From Achromobacter insuavis (lineage in GTDB: Bacteria > Pseudomonadota > Gammaproteobacteria > Burkholderiales > Burkholderiaceae_B), in NCBI RefSeq assembly GCF_902859645.1, contig NZ_CADIJR010000001.1, forward strand, positions 248,001-312,000: 64,000 bases of DNA, in the 5' to 3' direction. Both the position numbers and the translations under genes were made by a program. Positions 9,586 through 18,791 of the stretch are shown piece by piece. The first letter of the stretch is position 1, and every line of letters starts with the position of its first letter. A model generated the notes under the pieces. It was not told where the DNA came from and made no database searches. It was given only the letters and a program-made list of their open reading frames with translations.

Positions 9586-9615
9586 CTATACCACTCGCGG
9601 GCGGGCGGCCCGTCA
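9586..9615 (-). promoter_or_regulatory. Possible promoter of tRNA-Leu(UAA)
   Basis: On the minus strand TATAGT (9591-9586) lies about 75 bases before the tRNA 5' end. TGACGG (9615-9610) is 18 bases further upstream. The -10 is reasonable, the -35 weak. Confidence 0.4.
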
Positions 9616-9639
9616 TGCAAGACCGCCCCTGTGGAAAAC

Positions 9640-10563
9640 TCAGCCGATGAAACGCACCGTCTGGCGGGCGCGTTCGTCCACCTCCAGGGTGAAGACGTCG
9701 GGCCGCGCGTAGTGGCCGACCACGTCGAAGTCGTAGCGCGCGCGCACCAGCTCGTCGACATCGATGCTCGCCGTGAGCAGGCCGGTCTGGCCGTGCAGCG
9801 GGCCTGCCAGGACGTCGCCCAGCGGGCCGACGATGAGCGAGCCGCCGTTGATGAGCGGGCGTTGCGGATCCCAGCCGGGCACGTCCAGGCCCAGCTCGGC
9901 GGGCGAGGGCTGCACCTGGCAGGCGCTGATGACGAAGCAGCGGCCTTCGTGGGCGATGTGGCGCATCGAGCATTGCCAGATGTCGCGTTCGTCGACGGTG
10001 GGCGCGCACCAGATCTGCACGCCCTTGGCATACATGGCGGTGCGCAGCAGCGGCATGTGGTTTTCCCAGCAGATGGCGCCGCCGATGCGGCCCGCGGCCG
10101 TCTCCAGCACGGGCAGGGTGGAGCCGTCGCCCTGGCCCCAGATCAACCGTTCGGTGCCGGTGGGCATCAGCTTGCGGTGTTTCGCGGCCAGGCCGGTGGC
10201 GGGATCGAAGTACAGCGCGGTGCAGTACAACGTGCTGCCGGCCCGTTCGATCACGCCGATCACCAGGCTGGCGCCGGTGCGTTGCGACAGCGCGGCCAGC
10301 GTGTCGGTCTCGGGGCCGGGCACGTCGATGGCGTTCTGGTAATAGCGGGCGTAGGCGTCGCGGCCTTCGGGCAGGCGGTAGCCCAGGCGGGTGCCGAAGA
10401 TCTCGCCCTTGGGGTAGCCGCCCAGCAGGGCCTCGGGCATGACCACCAGCGCGGCGCCCGAGGCGCTGATCTTGGCCTCGAAGGCCAGGATCCGTTCCAG
10501 GGTGGCGTCCTTGCCTTCGGGCGAGGCGCCGATCTGCAGCGCGGCGACGGTGGTGGCGGTCAT
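9640..10563 (-). CDS. Nitrilase
   Basis: 307-residue cytosolic carbon-nitrogen hydrolase. The Glu-Lys-Cys triad is visible: E44 in [13 protein letters not shown]131 in [12 protein letters not shown] and C165 in [11 protein letters not shown]. The PKG after the first motif and the CWENHMP context are typical of true nitrilases (aliphatic/arylacetonitrile group), which turn nitriles into carboxylates and ammonia, and less like amidases or N-carbamoylases. Length is slightly short for the family (usually 310-360). It is divergent from a LysR gene 91 bases away, which is the obvious candidate regulator. Confidence 0.9.
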   Translation of the reverse strand: MTATTVAALQIGASPEGKDATLERILAFEAKISASGAALVVMPEALLGGYPKGEIFGTRLGYRLPEGRDAYARYYQNAIDVPGPETDTLAALSQRTGASLVIGVIERAGSTLYCTALYFDPATGLAAKHRKLMPTGTERLIWGQGDGSTLPVLETAAGRIGGAICWENHMPLLRTAMYAKGVQIWCAPTVDERDIWQCSMRHIAHEGRCFVISACQVQPSPAELGLDVPGWDPQRPLINGGSLIVGPLGDVLAGPLHGQTGLLTASIDVDELVRARYDFDVVGHYARPDVFTLEVDERARQTVRFIG

Positions 10564-10654
10564 GGGGGTTCCTTTTTCACGGGGGAGGGGAGTCGATGCG
10601 TCCTAGTGTCGGGGGCGGCCTAAAATCAATCAATCCTGCCTGGCGATAAATGAT

Positions 10655-11599
10655 ATGAACCAGATCGATATCGAGTCGACCGACCTGAACCTGCTCAAGG
10701 TGTTCGAGGCGATCTACGACGAGGGCGGCGCGGGCCGCGCCGCGCTGCGCCTGGGCGTGACCCAGTCGGCGGTCAGCGCGGCGCTGGCGCGGCTGCGCGT
10801 GCTCTATGCCGACCCGCTGTTCGTGCGCACCGGGCGTGGCCTGTCGCCCAGCCTGCGGGCGCGCGAACTGCGGCCGATCATCGGCGAGGCGCTGGACAAG
10901 TGCCGGCAGAGCCTGTCGCTGGCGCGGCCGGGCGCGGCGGGGTTCGGCGGACGCTCGGTCACGCTGGGGTTGTCCGATGACTTCGAGATCGCGCTGGGAC
11001 GCGAGGCGATCGCGGCGCTGGCCGTGGCGGCGCCGGGACTGAGATTGATCTTCCGCCAGACCCACAGCCGCCTGGTGGCCGACATGCTGATGGCGCGCGA
11101 GGTCGACCTGGTGATCGCATCCGGCGGCCTGACCGCGCCGACCTTGCAGCGCGTGACCGTGGGGCAGGGCGGCTATGCCTGCCTGGTTGACCCGGCCAGC
11201 CTGGCGCCGGGCCAGGACGCGTTGTCAGTGGAGGATTTCACCCGGCGTGCGCACGTGCTGGTGTCGTCGGGCGGCTTTATCGGCGTGGTCGATGAAGTGC
11301 TGCACGACCTGGGCCTGAACCGGCGGGTGCTGGCGGCGACCACGCATTTCTCGGCGCTGGCGTTCCTGCTGCGCGGCGGGGAGGCGCTGGCCACCCTGCC
11401 GGCGCATGCGGCGCGCGGGCTGGCCGAGGTCGCGGGCCTGCGGCTGCTGCCGTGCCCGATCGCCATGCCGGGCTACGCCATCGAAATGGGCTGGCGCGCC
11501 GATGCGCTGCGCGATGAGGCGGTGGCGGTGGCGCGCCGTTGCCTGTTGGGCTTGTTGCAGGGGTTTGGCTGGGTGACCGCGCCGGCGCTGCCCGAGTGA
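10655..11599 (+). CDS. LysR-family transcriptional regulator (next to nitrilase)
   Basis: 314 residues. The N-terminal winged helix-turn-helix (residues about 8-66) contains LLKVFEAIYDEGGAGRAALRLGVTQSAVSAALARLR. A periplasmic-binding-like effector domain follows from about residue 95. LysR proteins usually repress themselves and activate a divergent target from a shared intergenic region; here the target would be the nitrilase gene across 91 bases. The effector is unknown. Confidence 0.9.
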   Translation: MNQIDIESTDLNLLKVFEAIYDEGGAGRAALRLGVTQSAVSAALARLRVLYADPLFVRTGRGLSPSLRARELRPIIGEALDKCRQSLSLARPGAAGFGGRSVTLGLSDDFEIALGREAIAALAVAAPGLRLIFRQTHSRLVADMLMAREVDLVIASGGLTAPTLQRVTVGQGGYACLVDPASLAPGQDALSVEDFTRRAHVLVSSGGFIGVVDEVLHDLGLNRRVLAATTHFSALAFLLRGGEALATLPAHAARGLAEVAGLRLLPCPIAMPGYAIEMGWRADALRDEAVAVARRCLLGLLQGFGWVTAPALPE

Positions 11600-11669
11600 G
11601 TGCCGCCATGGCGTCGGCCTGGGTATTCCCGCCGGCGCCGAATCCGGCGCGGCATGCCGTCCGCGATGG

Positions 11670-13205
11670 CTACTTGCGGCCGAACAACCGCCCCAGCAGG
11701 CCGCGTGGCGCGCTGGCCGCCCGTTCGGCCGCCAGGGCGTTGTCCAGCGACAGTTCCTGGTATTGGGGTTTGCCGTTCTGTTGGTAGGCCGCGGCCGCCT
11801 GGCGGAATGCCGAAGCGGATTCCGCGTGGCGTTTCATGGCGCCGTAGATCTCGCCGCGCGAGAACAGGGCCCAGCTGCGGAACTCCGGGTCCATCGCGAT
11901 CAGGCGGTCGCAGGCCGCCAGGGCGTCGTCGTGGCGGCCCGCGGCAATCAGGGCGTTGACGGCGTCGGCCTGCAGCATGCTGTTGTCGGGCCAGCGTTGC
12001 AGCGCGCGTTCGGCATCGGCCACCGCCTCCGCGCCGCGGCCCAGACGGGTCAAGGCGTCGATGCGCACGCGACGCCACTTGAGCCACTCGGGGTCCAGCG
12101 AGATCGCCACTTCGGACAGGGGCAAGGCTTCGTCGTAGCGGTCCAGGCGAGCGAGCATGTCGGCGGCGTTGCCGGGCAGGAAGTCGCTGTCCGGCGCCAG
12201 TACGTAGCCGCGCAGGTAGTACGCCAGGGCCTGCTCCCACTCGCCCTGGTCGCGCTGCGCGTTGCCGGCCACGAACAGCAATTGGGCATCGCCGCTGGTC
12301 ATCGGATCCAGGTCACGCAAGGCCTCCTGCGCCAGCTCGGGGTGGCGGCTGCGCACATACTCGCGGGCCTGTTCCTTGCGGCCCTCCCAGCCATTGTCAG
12401 ACAGCGCATCCAGCTTTTGCCACAGCGGGGCGGCCTCGCCGGCCCGGCCCAGGCGGTGCAGCGAGCGGGCCTTGCCTTCCAGCGGCCAGTCCCAGTCGGG
12501 TTCGCGGCGCAGCAGGCTGGTCCACTCTTCCACCGCATCGGCATCGCGGCCCAGCGCCTGCAGGCATGAGGCGCGGTTGTGCTGGATGGCGTTTTCCTCG
12601 CCCAGGATCGCGCGGGCCCGGTCGAACATGGCGATGGCCTTGTGCAGGTCGCCGAGGCTGCGATAGGTGTTGCCGGCGTCGTACATGAAGCGGCCGTTGC
12701 CAGGGGCAAGCGCGACCGCGCGTTCGAAGTAGGGCACGGCTTCGCCGTGGCGTCCGGCATTGGCCAGGTTGGACGCGATGTAGCAATGCGGCGCGCCGGC
12801 CTGCGGGCGCCGCTGGATCGCGCGGGTCCAGCAGTCGATGGCATCCTGCAGGCGGCGGTCGTTGATCAGCAGGTAGGCTTCGGCCAGCAGAAGCCCGAAA
12901 TGTCCGGAAGTGCGCTGGCTGGCGTCGCGCAGCAGGCGCCAGGCCGCTTGCGGGTCGCCCTCGTCATAGCGTGCAGTGACCTGCACCGCGATGGCATCCG
13001 GGCAATGGGGATCGAGCGCCAGCGCCCGCGCCAGGTCGGCGTCGCGCGCGGCCGCGGCCCCGCGCCTGGCATGGCAGCGGGCGCGCAACGCCCACATGAC
13101 GGCGGTATTCGGCTGCTCGCGCAGCCCTTGCTCGCACAGCGCGAGCATGCGTGGCGTGTCGTCGCCGTCCTCGGCGCGCAGGATGGATTCGATCAGATTG
13201 GACAT
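11670..13205 (-). CDS. Tetratricopeptide-repeat protein
   Basis: 511 residues made almost entirely of helical TPR-type repeats. Recognisable units include ALRARCHARRGAAAARDADL, YFERAVALAPGNGRFMYDAG, LHKAIAMFDRARAI, AYYLRGYVLAPDSDFLPGNA and ADAERALQRWPDNSMLQADA. No signal peptide or transmembrane segment is apparent, so it is probably a cytoplasmic scaffold. The basic C-terminus ends in LLGRLFGRK. The gene follows the RDD/pilin-like gene by 27 bases on the same strand, and the two are probably one operon. Partner proteins cannot be named. Confidence 0.87.
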   Translation of the reverse strand: MSNLIESILRAEDGDDTPRMLALCEQGLREQPNTAVMWALRARCHARRGAAAARDADLARALALDPHCPDAIAVQVTARYDEGDPQAAWRLLRDASQRTSGHFGLLLAEAYLLINDRRLQDAIDCWTRAIQRRPQAGAPHCYIASNLANAGRHGEAVPYFERAVALAPGNGRFMYDAGNTYRSLGDLHKAIAMFDRARAILGEENAIQHNRASCLQALGRDADAVEEWTSLLRREPDWDWPLEGKARSLHRLGRAGEAAPLWQKLDALSDNGWEGRKEQAREYVRSRHPELAQEALRDLDPMTSGDAQLLFVAGNAQRDQGEWEQALAYYLRGYVLAPDSDFLPGNAADMLARLDRYDEALPLSEVAISLDPEWLKWRRVRIDALTRLGRGAEAVADAERALQRWPDNSMLQADAVNALIAAGRHDDALAACDRLIAMDPEFRSWALFSRGEIYGAMKRHAESASAFRQAAAAYQQNGKPQYQELSLDNALAAERAASAPRGLLGRLFGRK

Positions 13206-13232
13206 GCGGATTCCTCGGGCGGCAGGCAGGCG

Positions 13233-14282
13233 TCAGGGGGCGGCGGCGCCGGCGGCGTGGCGGCAGCCATAGTGGCGGTCGCTCGCGGCGATGTCGTCGC
13301 TGCCGCATTGCCAGCGCCGGATGCCGCCGCCTTTGCGTTCGGCGCGCAGCTCGGGCAGGTAGACCAGATGCTTGCCCGCCAGGGGCGAGGCGTCATCGGC
13401 ATTTGCGGGGCCGGCAATGGTGAAGCGCAGCACGCCATTGACGGGGTTCAGCTCCAGGTTGGAAAAGCCGCTGGAGGCCAGCGATTCGCGCGTCACGCCC
13501 AGGTCCTGCAAGGTCGCGGCGAACTTGCCGGTGCCGCGGTAGTGGTTTTCCGCCAGCATCCGGACCGGCTGCGATACCCGATCCAGGCGCCGTACGTCGG
13601 CCATCACGGGGTTGTCGGCGTCGCGCGGACCGAGCGTCAGCGCGGCCAGCACGAAGCCGGCCAGCACCAGCACCACCGCGCCCGCGGCGAACAGCAGGAA
13701 CTTGCCGGCGCCGGTGATCGAGCGCGTCTGGCCCAGGGCCGCCTGGATTGCCCGCGGATCGGCCCGGCTCGAAACGACGTAAGTGCCCGCGGCCCAGTTG
13801 TGCATGGCGCGTTCGCCGAACATGGCCTGCTGGATATGGTGGAACACGCCGGGCAGGGCCAGGTTCAGGGGGAACTTCATCAGGTGCCGCCACAGGGACC
13901 GCAGCAGGCCGGGACTCTGCCCGTTGCGCGTGACCACGCGTTGCTTGAACAGCTGCTTGCCGGGCGAGCCGGAACCCCAGGCGTCCATCAAAGCGGGCAA
14001 CAGCAGGCCGAGCAGGCCCGCGGCCAGGGCGAGCGCCAGGGGGCGGGGCTGCTCCAGCAACGCTTCATAGCTGAGGGACGCGGCGGCCGAGAAGGCGAAC
14101 ATGGCGGCGATCATGGCGGCCGCATCGATCACGCTCGCGGCCAGCCGCGACCAGATGCCGGGGAGGGCGGGGACGTTGGCGGCAGCCATGCTGGGCGTGG
14201 TCGGCGCGGGCAGGGGCGCGTGGCAGCTGAAGCACTGGGTGTGGGAGGCCGGGTTCTGCCAATTGCATTTGGGGCACTGCAT
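13233..14282 (-). CDS. Zinc-ribbon / RDD membrane protein with pilin-like C-terminal domain
   Basis: 349 residues starting MQCPKCNW at 14282; the open frame further upstream overlaps the divergent LysR gene and is not coding-like. The N-terminal zinc ribbon is CPKCNWQNPASHTQCFSC (two CxxC pairs). The RDD domain (residues about 40-165) has membrane segments and GSGSPGKQLFKQRVV. Another membrane helix lies near 180-205 (FLLFAAGAVVLVLAGFVLAAL). The last about 140 residues resemble the globular part of a type IV pilin, ending with a Cys pair (C326, C340) in a loop like the pilin disulfide region. The combination is unusual. Function unknown; operon with the TPR gene. Confidence 0.8.
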   Translation of the reverse strand: MQCPKCNWQNPASHTQCFSCHAPLPAPTTPSMAAANVPALPGIWSRLAASVIDAAAMIAAMFAFSAAASLSYEALLEQPRPLALALAAGLLGLLLPALMDAWGSGSPGKQLFKQRVVTRNGQSPGLLRSLWRHLMKFPLNLALPGVFHHIQQAMFGERAMHNWAAGTYVVSSRADPRAIQAALGQTRSITGAGKFLLFAAGAVVLVLAGFVLAALTLGPRDADNPVMADVRRLDRVSQPVRMLAENHYRGTGKFAATLQDLGVTRESLASSGFSNLELNPVNGVLRFTIAGPANADDASPLAGKHLVYLPELRAERKGGGIRRWQCGSDDIAASDRHYGCRHAAGAAAP

Positions 14283-14441
14283 GATGCGAGTCTTATTCTG
14301 GTTGCCGATCAAACGGAGAGTGTCCTGCGTCGCGCGGGTGCGCCGCGCAATGGCCAGGCGCAGTGTATCGGACCCGGCGGATGGACGGCTCGGGAAAACC
14401 CCGATCCCGGCCCGAGCCGCCAACGCGGGACACTGGCGGCC

Positions 14442-15362
14442 ATGAAGCGTCCGTTGCCCACCCCCGCCCATCCCCGCGATATCGACCCGGTTTCCCTGCG
14501 CCTGTTCCTGGCGGCGCTGGAAGAGGGCAGCCTGGCTCGCGCCGCGGCGCGCGAGAACATCGTGCCGTCCGCGGTCAGCAAGCGCATGATCGAGATGGAG
14601 GAAATGCTCGGCGTGCCGCTGCTGGCGCGCGACGTCAAGGGCGTGCAGGCCACGCCGGCCGGCCAGGCGCTGGCGGGCCATGCCCGGCTGGTGCTGCAGC
14701 AGATGGAGCGCATGCGCCGCGAGATGGCGGGCTTCGCCACCGGCGTGCGCGGGCGCATCCGGCTGGCGGCCAGCGTGGCGGCGTTGTCGGGCGACCTGCC
14801 GGCGCAGATCCAGTCGTTCCGCCGCGCGTATCCGCAGATCGAGATCGCGCTCGAGGAAAGCACCACCCAGCAGGTCTTCCAGGAAGTGCTGGCGGGCCAC
14901 GCCGATGTGGCGGTGGGATCGGACTTCGGCCACGATGGCCTGCAGGTATTCGCCTGCGGCTATTGCGAGCTGGCCGCGGTGGTGCCGGCGCAGCACCTGC
15001 TGGCCGACAGCGAGCTGCTGGACTATGCGCAGTTGCTGCCCTACGAACAGATCGAGCTGAACCGCGACAACGGCATCAGCGCGGTGTTCGAGCAGGCCGC
15101 GCGCGAGGCCGGCGTGGCGCGCCGCATCAGCGCCCGGGTCAGTTCGCACGAGACCATCTGCAACCTGGTGGCGCGCGGCATGGGCGTGGCGGTGGTGCCG
15201 ATGTACCTGAAGCCGCGCCATGCCAGCCAGGACATCCGCTTCATCGCCTTGTCCGGCCCCTGGTCGGGCACGCCGCTTTGCATTGCCGTGCGCGAACTCG
15301 ATACGCTGCCGCCCGCGGCGCGCGCGCTGTTGGCGCATCTGGGGGCGGCGCCCTGGCCCTAG
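14442..15362 (+). CDS. LysR-family transcriptional regulator (CoA-transferase cluster)
   Basis: 306 residues. The start at 14442 (MKRPLPTPAHPRDID) gives normal family length; the frame is open for much longer upstream, but that part is antisense to the TPR and RDD genes. The HTH is at about residues 18-76 (LFLAALEEGSLARAAAREN, VSKRMIEMEEMLGVPLL). The effector domain starts near residue 100. It reads toward the CaiB/Bug/HMG-lyase genes and is the likely local activator; the 141-base gap before the CoA-transferase could hold its operator. Confidence 0.9.
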   Translation: MKRPLPTPAHPRDIDPVSLRLFLAALEEGSLARAAARENIVPSAVSKRMIEMEEMLGVPLLARDVKGVQATPAGQALAGHARLVLQQMERMRREMAGFATGVRGRIRLAASVAALSGDLPAQIQSFRRAYPQIEIALEESTTQQVFQEVLAGHADVAVGSDFGHDGLQVFACGYCELAAVVPAQHLLADSELLDYAQLLPYEQIELNRDNGISAVFEQAAREAGVARRISARVSSHETICNLVARGMGVAVVPMYLKPRHASQDIRFIALSGPWSGTPLCIAVRELDTLPPAARALLAHLGAAPWP

Positions 15363-15503
15363 GGCTTACCCGGACGTTCCGAAACGAGAATGCCCCGGTG
15401 CTGAAAGACCGCTTTCGCGATGCCGCCGCGCCCGCGATGATGGCTGCGTACCGGCCCTGGGGCATGCGCCCGGGCCTCCACGCCGCAGGCAGAGGAAACG
15501 TCG

Positions 15504-16727
15504 ATGAGCGCAGCGCCCGCTTCACCCTTCATGGACCACAGCGAATTGCCCTTGCGCGGCATCAAGGTGCTGGAGCTGTCCCACATGATCATGGGGCCGG
15601 CCGCCGGCCTGGCGCTGGCCGACCTGGGCGCCGAGGTGATCAAGCTGGAGCCGATCGACGGCGACCGCACGCGCCGCCTGAAGGGATCGGGCAGCGGCTA
15701 TTTTCCCGTCTTCAACCGCAACAAGCAGAGCCTGTCGATCGACCTGAAATCGGCCGAGGGACAGGCGCTGGCGCGGCAACTGGCGCTGCGGGCCGACATG
15801 GTGGTGGAGAACTTCCGCGACGGCGGCCTGGCGCAGTACGGGCTGGACTACGCCTCGCTGTCGGCCGAGAACCCGCGGCTGATCTACGTGTCGCTCAAGG
15901 GCTTCCTGTCCGGCCCCTACAAGCACCGCACCGCGCTGGATGAAGTGGTGCAGATGATGGGCGGCCTGGCCTACATCAACGGCGGCGCCGACACGCCACA
16001 GCGGGTGGCGGCGTCGGTCAACGACATCCTGGGCGGCACCTTCGGCGTGGTGGGCGCGCTGGCCGCGCTGCACGACCGCCACGTCACCGGGCGCGGCCGC
16101 CACGTGCGCTCGGGCCTGTTCGAGAACAACCTGCTGCTGGTGGCGCAGTTCATCGCGCAGTACCAGCTGACCGGCGCCGCGCCCAAACCCTTCGGCGCGG
16201 AGCGCAAGCCGCCATGGGGCGTGTACGACGTCTTCGAGACCGCCGACGGACGGGTGTTCGTGGCGGTGGTGGGCGACGCCCAATGGCGCAACTTCGCGCA
16301 GAAATTCCTGCCGCCGGAATGGGCCGCCGATCCGCGCCTGGCCACCGCGGTGGACCGCGAGGCGGCGCGTTCGTGGCTGGTGCCCGGCGTGGGCGCGATC
16401 CTCAAGACCTGGAAGACCGACGCATTGTGCGCGGCGCTGGAGGCCGCCAATCTGTCGTACGGGCCGATCCGCCAGCCGCACGACCTGCTGCACGATGAGC
16501 ACCTGAACGCCGGCGGCGCGCTGCTGGCCACGGCCTTGCCGGACGGCGGCGAAATCGCCGCGGCGGCGCTGCCGATCGAATTCGATGGCCTGAAGGCCGG
16601 CAAGCGGTTCGATCCGCCGGCCCAGGGCCGCGATACCGAAGCCATCCTCCGAGGGCTGGGGCTGGATGCCGCGCGCATCGACGCCCTGCGCTCGGCGGGC
16701 GTGGTGCATTGCGAGGACAAAGCATGA
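15504..16727 (+). CDS. CaiB/BaiF family (class III) CoA-transferase
   Basis: 407 residues. N-terminal hallmark: GIKVLELSHMIMGPAAGLALADLGAEVIKLEP. Then RNKQSLSIDLKSAEG and the central GFGVVG-like region (GGTFGVVGALAALHDRHVTGRGRHVRSG). The residue at the usual catalytic Asp/Glu position appears to be E207 in SGLFENN. These enzymes move CoA between carboxylic acids. With the Bug receptor and HMG-CoA-lyase-type gene downstream, it probably activates an imported dicarboxylic or hydroxy acid; the substrate is unknown. An internal ATG at residue 10 (MDHSELPLRG) is an alternative start. Confidence 0.9.
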   Translation: MSAAPASPFMDHSELPLRGIKVLELSHMIMGPAAGLALADLGAEVIKLEPIDGDRTRRLKGSGSGYFPVFNRNKQSLSIDLKSAEGQALARQLALRADMVVENFRDGGLAQYGLDYASLSAENPRLIYVSLKGFLSGPYKHRTALDEVVQMMGGLAYINGGADTPQRVAASVNDILGGTFGVVGALAALHDRHVTGRGRHVRSGLFENNLLLVAQFIAQYQLTGAAPKPFGAERKPPWGVYDVFETADGRVFVAVVGDAQWRNFAQKFLPPEWAADPRLATAVDREAARSWLVPGVGAILKTWKTDALCAALEAANLSYGPIRQPHDLLHDEHLNAGGALLATALPDGGEIAAAALPIEFDGLKAGKRFDPPAQGRDTEAILRGLGLDAARIDALRSAGVVHCEDKA

Positions 16728-16800
16728 ACCGGCCGTAGAGCCGGTCCCCGTCGAGGCGGCGCCAGACCGCCAAGACATCCATCAAAGAGGAGACAATCCG

Positions 16801-17760
16801 ATGATCCGCAGACTCTTGGCGGTGGCCGCGATGGCCGTCGCATGCGTGGCGCACGCGCAGGACTATCCCAGCAAGCCCATCCGCATCATCATCCCGTCCA
16901 CGCCGGGCGGCGGCACCGATTACATCGGGCGCCTGATGGGCAACAAGCTGCATGAACTGAATGGCTGGTCCGTGGTGCCTGAAAACAAGCCGGGCGCCGG
17001 CACGGCGCTGGGACTTGCCGAGGCGGCGCGCGCGCCGGCGCAGGGCTATGACCTGGTGATCGGGCAGTCCGACAACGTCACGCTGATTCCGCTGCTGATG
17101 AAGGTGGCCTACGACCCGGTCAAGGACCTGGCGCCGGTGGCGCTGGTGGCGACCACGCCGATGGTGCTGCTGGTGTCCGACAGCTCGCCCTTCAAGACCT
17201 TGCCGGAGGTGATCGAGGCGGCCCGCAAGGCGCCCAACACGCTGTCCTACGGCACCTCGGGCACGGGCGGCGGCGTGCACATCGCCATGGAGATGCTGCA
17301 GCACGCGGCCGGCTTCAAGATGCAGCACGTGCCGTACAAGGGCTCGGCGCCGGCGCTGGCCGACCTGATGGGCGGCCACCTGCAGTTCGCTGGCTCGTCG
17401 ATCTCGTCGGCGGCCTCGCTGATCAAGGCCGGCAAGGTGCGCGCGCTGGCGGTGACCTCGCCCAAGCGCAATCCCGCGTTGCCCGACGTGCCGACCGTGG
17501 CCGAGCTGGGCTACAAGGATTTCAGCGTGGTGACCTATTACGGCGTGCTGGCGCCGGCCAAGACGCCGGCCGCCGTGGTGGCGCGGCTGAACGCCGATTT
17601 CAACAAACTGCTGACGCGCCAGGACGTGCGCGATGCGCTGGCCTCGCAGGGACTGGAGGCCGATCCGGTGTCGTCGGAAGAGTTCGCGGCCCTGATCCGT
17701 TCGGACATCGGCAAGGCGCGCCAGACCATCGCCACCGCGGGCATCGTGGTGCAGCAGTAA
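16801..17760 (+). CDS. Bug-family (TctC-like) periplasmic solute receptor
   Basis: 319 residues starting at 16801, with an AAAGAGGAGA ribosome site just upstream. The signal peptide is cleaved around residue 20 (AHA-QDYPSKPIR). The mature N-terminus YPSKPIRIIIPSTPGGGTD is the hallmark of the Bug/TctC family, which binds carboxylates in the periplasm for tripartite tricarboxylate transporters. No TctA/TctB membrane genes are adjacent, as is common for Bug proteins in Bordetella and relatives. It is probably co-transcribed with the CoA-transferase upstream (73-base gap) and the lyase downstream (29-base gap). Confidence 0.93.
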   Translation: MIRRLLAVAAMAVACVAHAQDYPSKPIRIIIPSTPGGGTDYIGRLMGNKLHELNGWSVVPENKPGAGTALGLAEAARAPAQGYDLVIGQSDNVTLIPLLMKVAYDPVKDLAPVALVATTPMVLLVSDSSPFKTLPEVIEAARKAPNTLSYGTSGTGGGVHIAMEMLQHAAGFKMQHVPYKGSAPALADLMGGHLQFAGSSISSAASLIKAGKVRALAVTSPKRNPALPDVPTVAELGYKDFSVVTYYGVLAPAKTPAAVVARLNADFNKLLTRQDVRDALASQGLEADPVSSEEFAALIRSDIGKARQTIATAGIVVQQ

Positions 17761-17789
17761 CGGCCGGCGCATTCGACCAGGGAAATGCC

Positions 17790-18716
17790 ATGGAACAGGA
17801 AGTGAGGTTGTGCGAGGTCGGGCCGCGTGATGGCCTGCAGATGGCGCGCGGCATGATGGCCGCCGACGACAAGCTGCGCTGGATCCGGCAGCTGGCGGCG
17901 GCCGGGCTGCGCGAGATCGAGGTCGGCAGTTTCGTGTCGCCCCGGCTGGTGCCGCAGATGGCCGATACCGGGCAGCTGCTGCCGCAAGTGCTGGGCATCG
18001 ACGGCCTGACGGTGTGCGCGCTGGCCTGCAACCTGAAGGGCGCCATCGCGGCCTACGAGGCGGGCGCGCACGTGATCGCCATCCCTGTGTCGGTCAGCGA
18101 CACGCACAGCCATGCCAACGTCGGCAAGGGCACGGACGCGCAGGTCGAGGCCGTGGCCACCATCGCCGACTGGCTGCGGTCGCAGGCGCGGCCGGCGCGG
18201 CTGGATGTGGCGGTCGCCACGGCCTTCGGCTGCTCGATGGAAGGGGCGGTGCCGGTGCGCCGCGTGGCCCAGGTGGCCGCGGCGGTGATGCGCGCCGGCG
18301 CCGACGAGATCGCGCTGGCCGATACGGTCGGCTACGCCCATCCGGCGGGCGTGCGCGAGGCGGTGCGGGCGGCGCAGGACGCGGTCGGCGCGCGGCTGGT
18401 GAAACTGCATCTGCACGACACCATGGGGCTGGGCCTGGCCAACGCGCTGGCCGGCCTGGACGAAGGCATCCGCGCTTTCGACGCCTGCCTCGGCGGGTTG
18501 GGCGGCTGCCCGTTCGCGCCGGGCGCGTCGGGCAACATCGTCACCGAGGACCTGGTGTTCATGCTGGAGAGCATGGGCTATCGCACCGGCGTGGACCTGC
18601 CCCGGCTGCTGGCCGCGCGCGCGTTGCTGGCGGCGTCGCTGCCGCGGGAGACCTTGCGCAGCGGGGTGGCGGCGGCGGGCATTCCCAGGACCTATCCGGC
18701 GGCCATGGCCGCCTGA
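17790..18716 (+). CDS. Hydroxymethylglutaryl-CoA lyase family protein
   Basis: 308 residues, DRE-TIM metallolyase fold. VRLCEVGPRDGLQ (residues 6-18) carries the catalytic Arg-Asp. KLHLHDTMGLGLANALAGL provides the metal-binding HxH. GLGGCPFAPGASGN contains the active-site Cys of the HMG-CoA lyase signature. HMG-CoA lyase yields acetyl-CoA and acetoacetate at the end of leucine breakdown; related enzymes cleave other 3-hydroxy-3-methyl acyl-CoAs. Because the neighbours are a CoA-transferase and a Bug receptor, not isovaleryl/methylcrotonyl genes, a different acyl-CoA substrate is possible. Confidence 0.9.
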   Translation: MEQEVRLCEVGPRDGLQMARGMMAADDKLRWIRQLAAAGLREIEVGSFVSPRLVPQMADTGQLLPQVLGIDGLTVCALACNLKGAIAAYEAGAHVIAIPVSVSDTHSHANVGKGTDAQVEAVATIADWLRSQARPARLDVAVATAFGCSMEGAVPVRRVAQVAAAVMRAGADEIALADTVGYAHPAGVREAVRAAQDAVGARLVKLHLHDTMGLGLANALAGLDEGIRAFDACLGGLGGCPFAPGASGNIVTEDLVFMLESMGYRTGVDLPRLLAARALLAASLPRETLRSGVAAAGIPRTYPAAMAA

Positions 18717-18791
18717 GCGCCGCGCGGGAGGGAAGATGAGGCAGCGGTATCATGAGCCGTCCTCATTCAGGCGGCCCGCCGCCGCGCATCC

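Noticed and set aside
12579-14441. Long plus-strand extension upstream of the second LysR gene
   Set aside because: Opposite to the TPR and RDD genes and not protein-like; the LysR reading starts properly at 14442.
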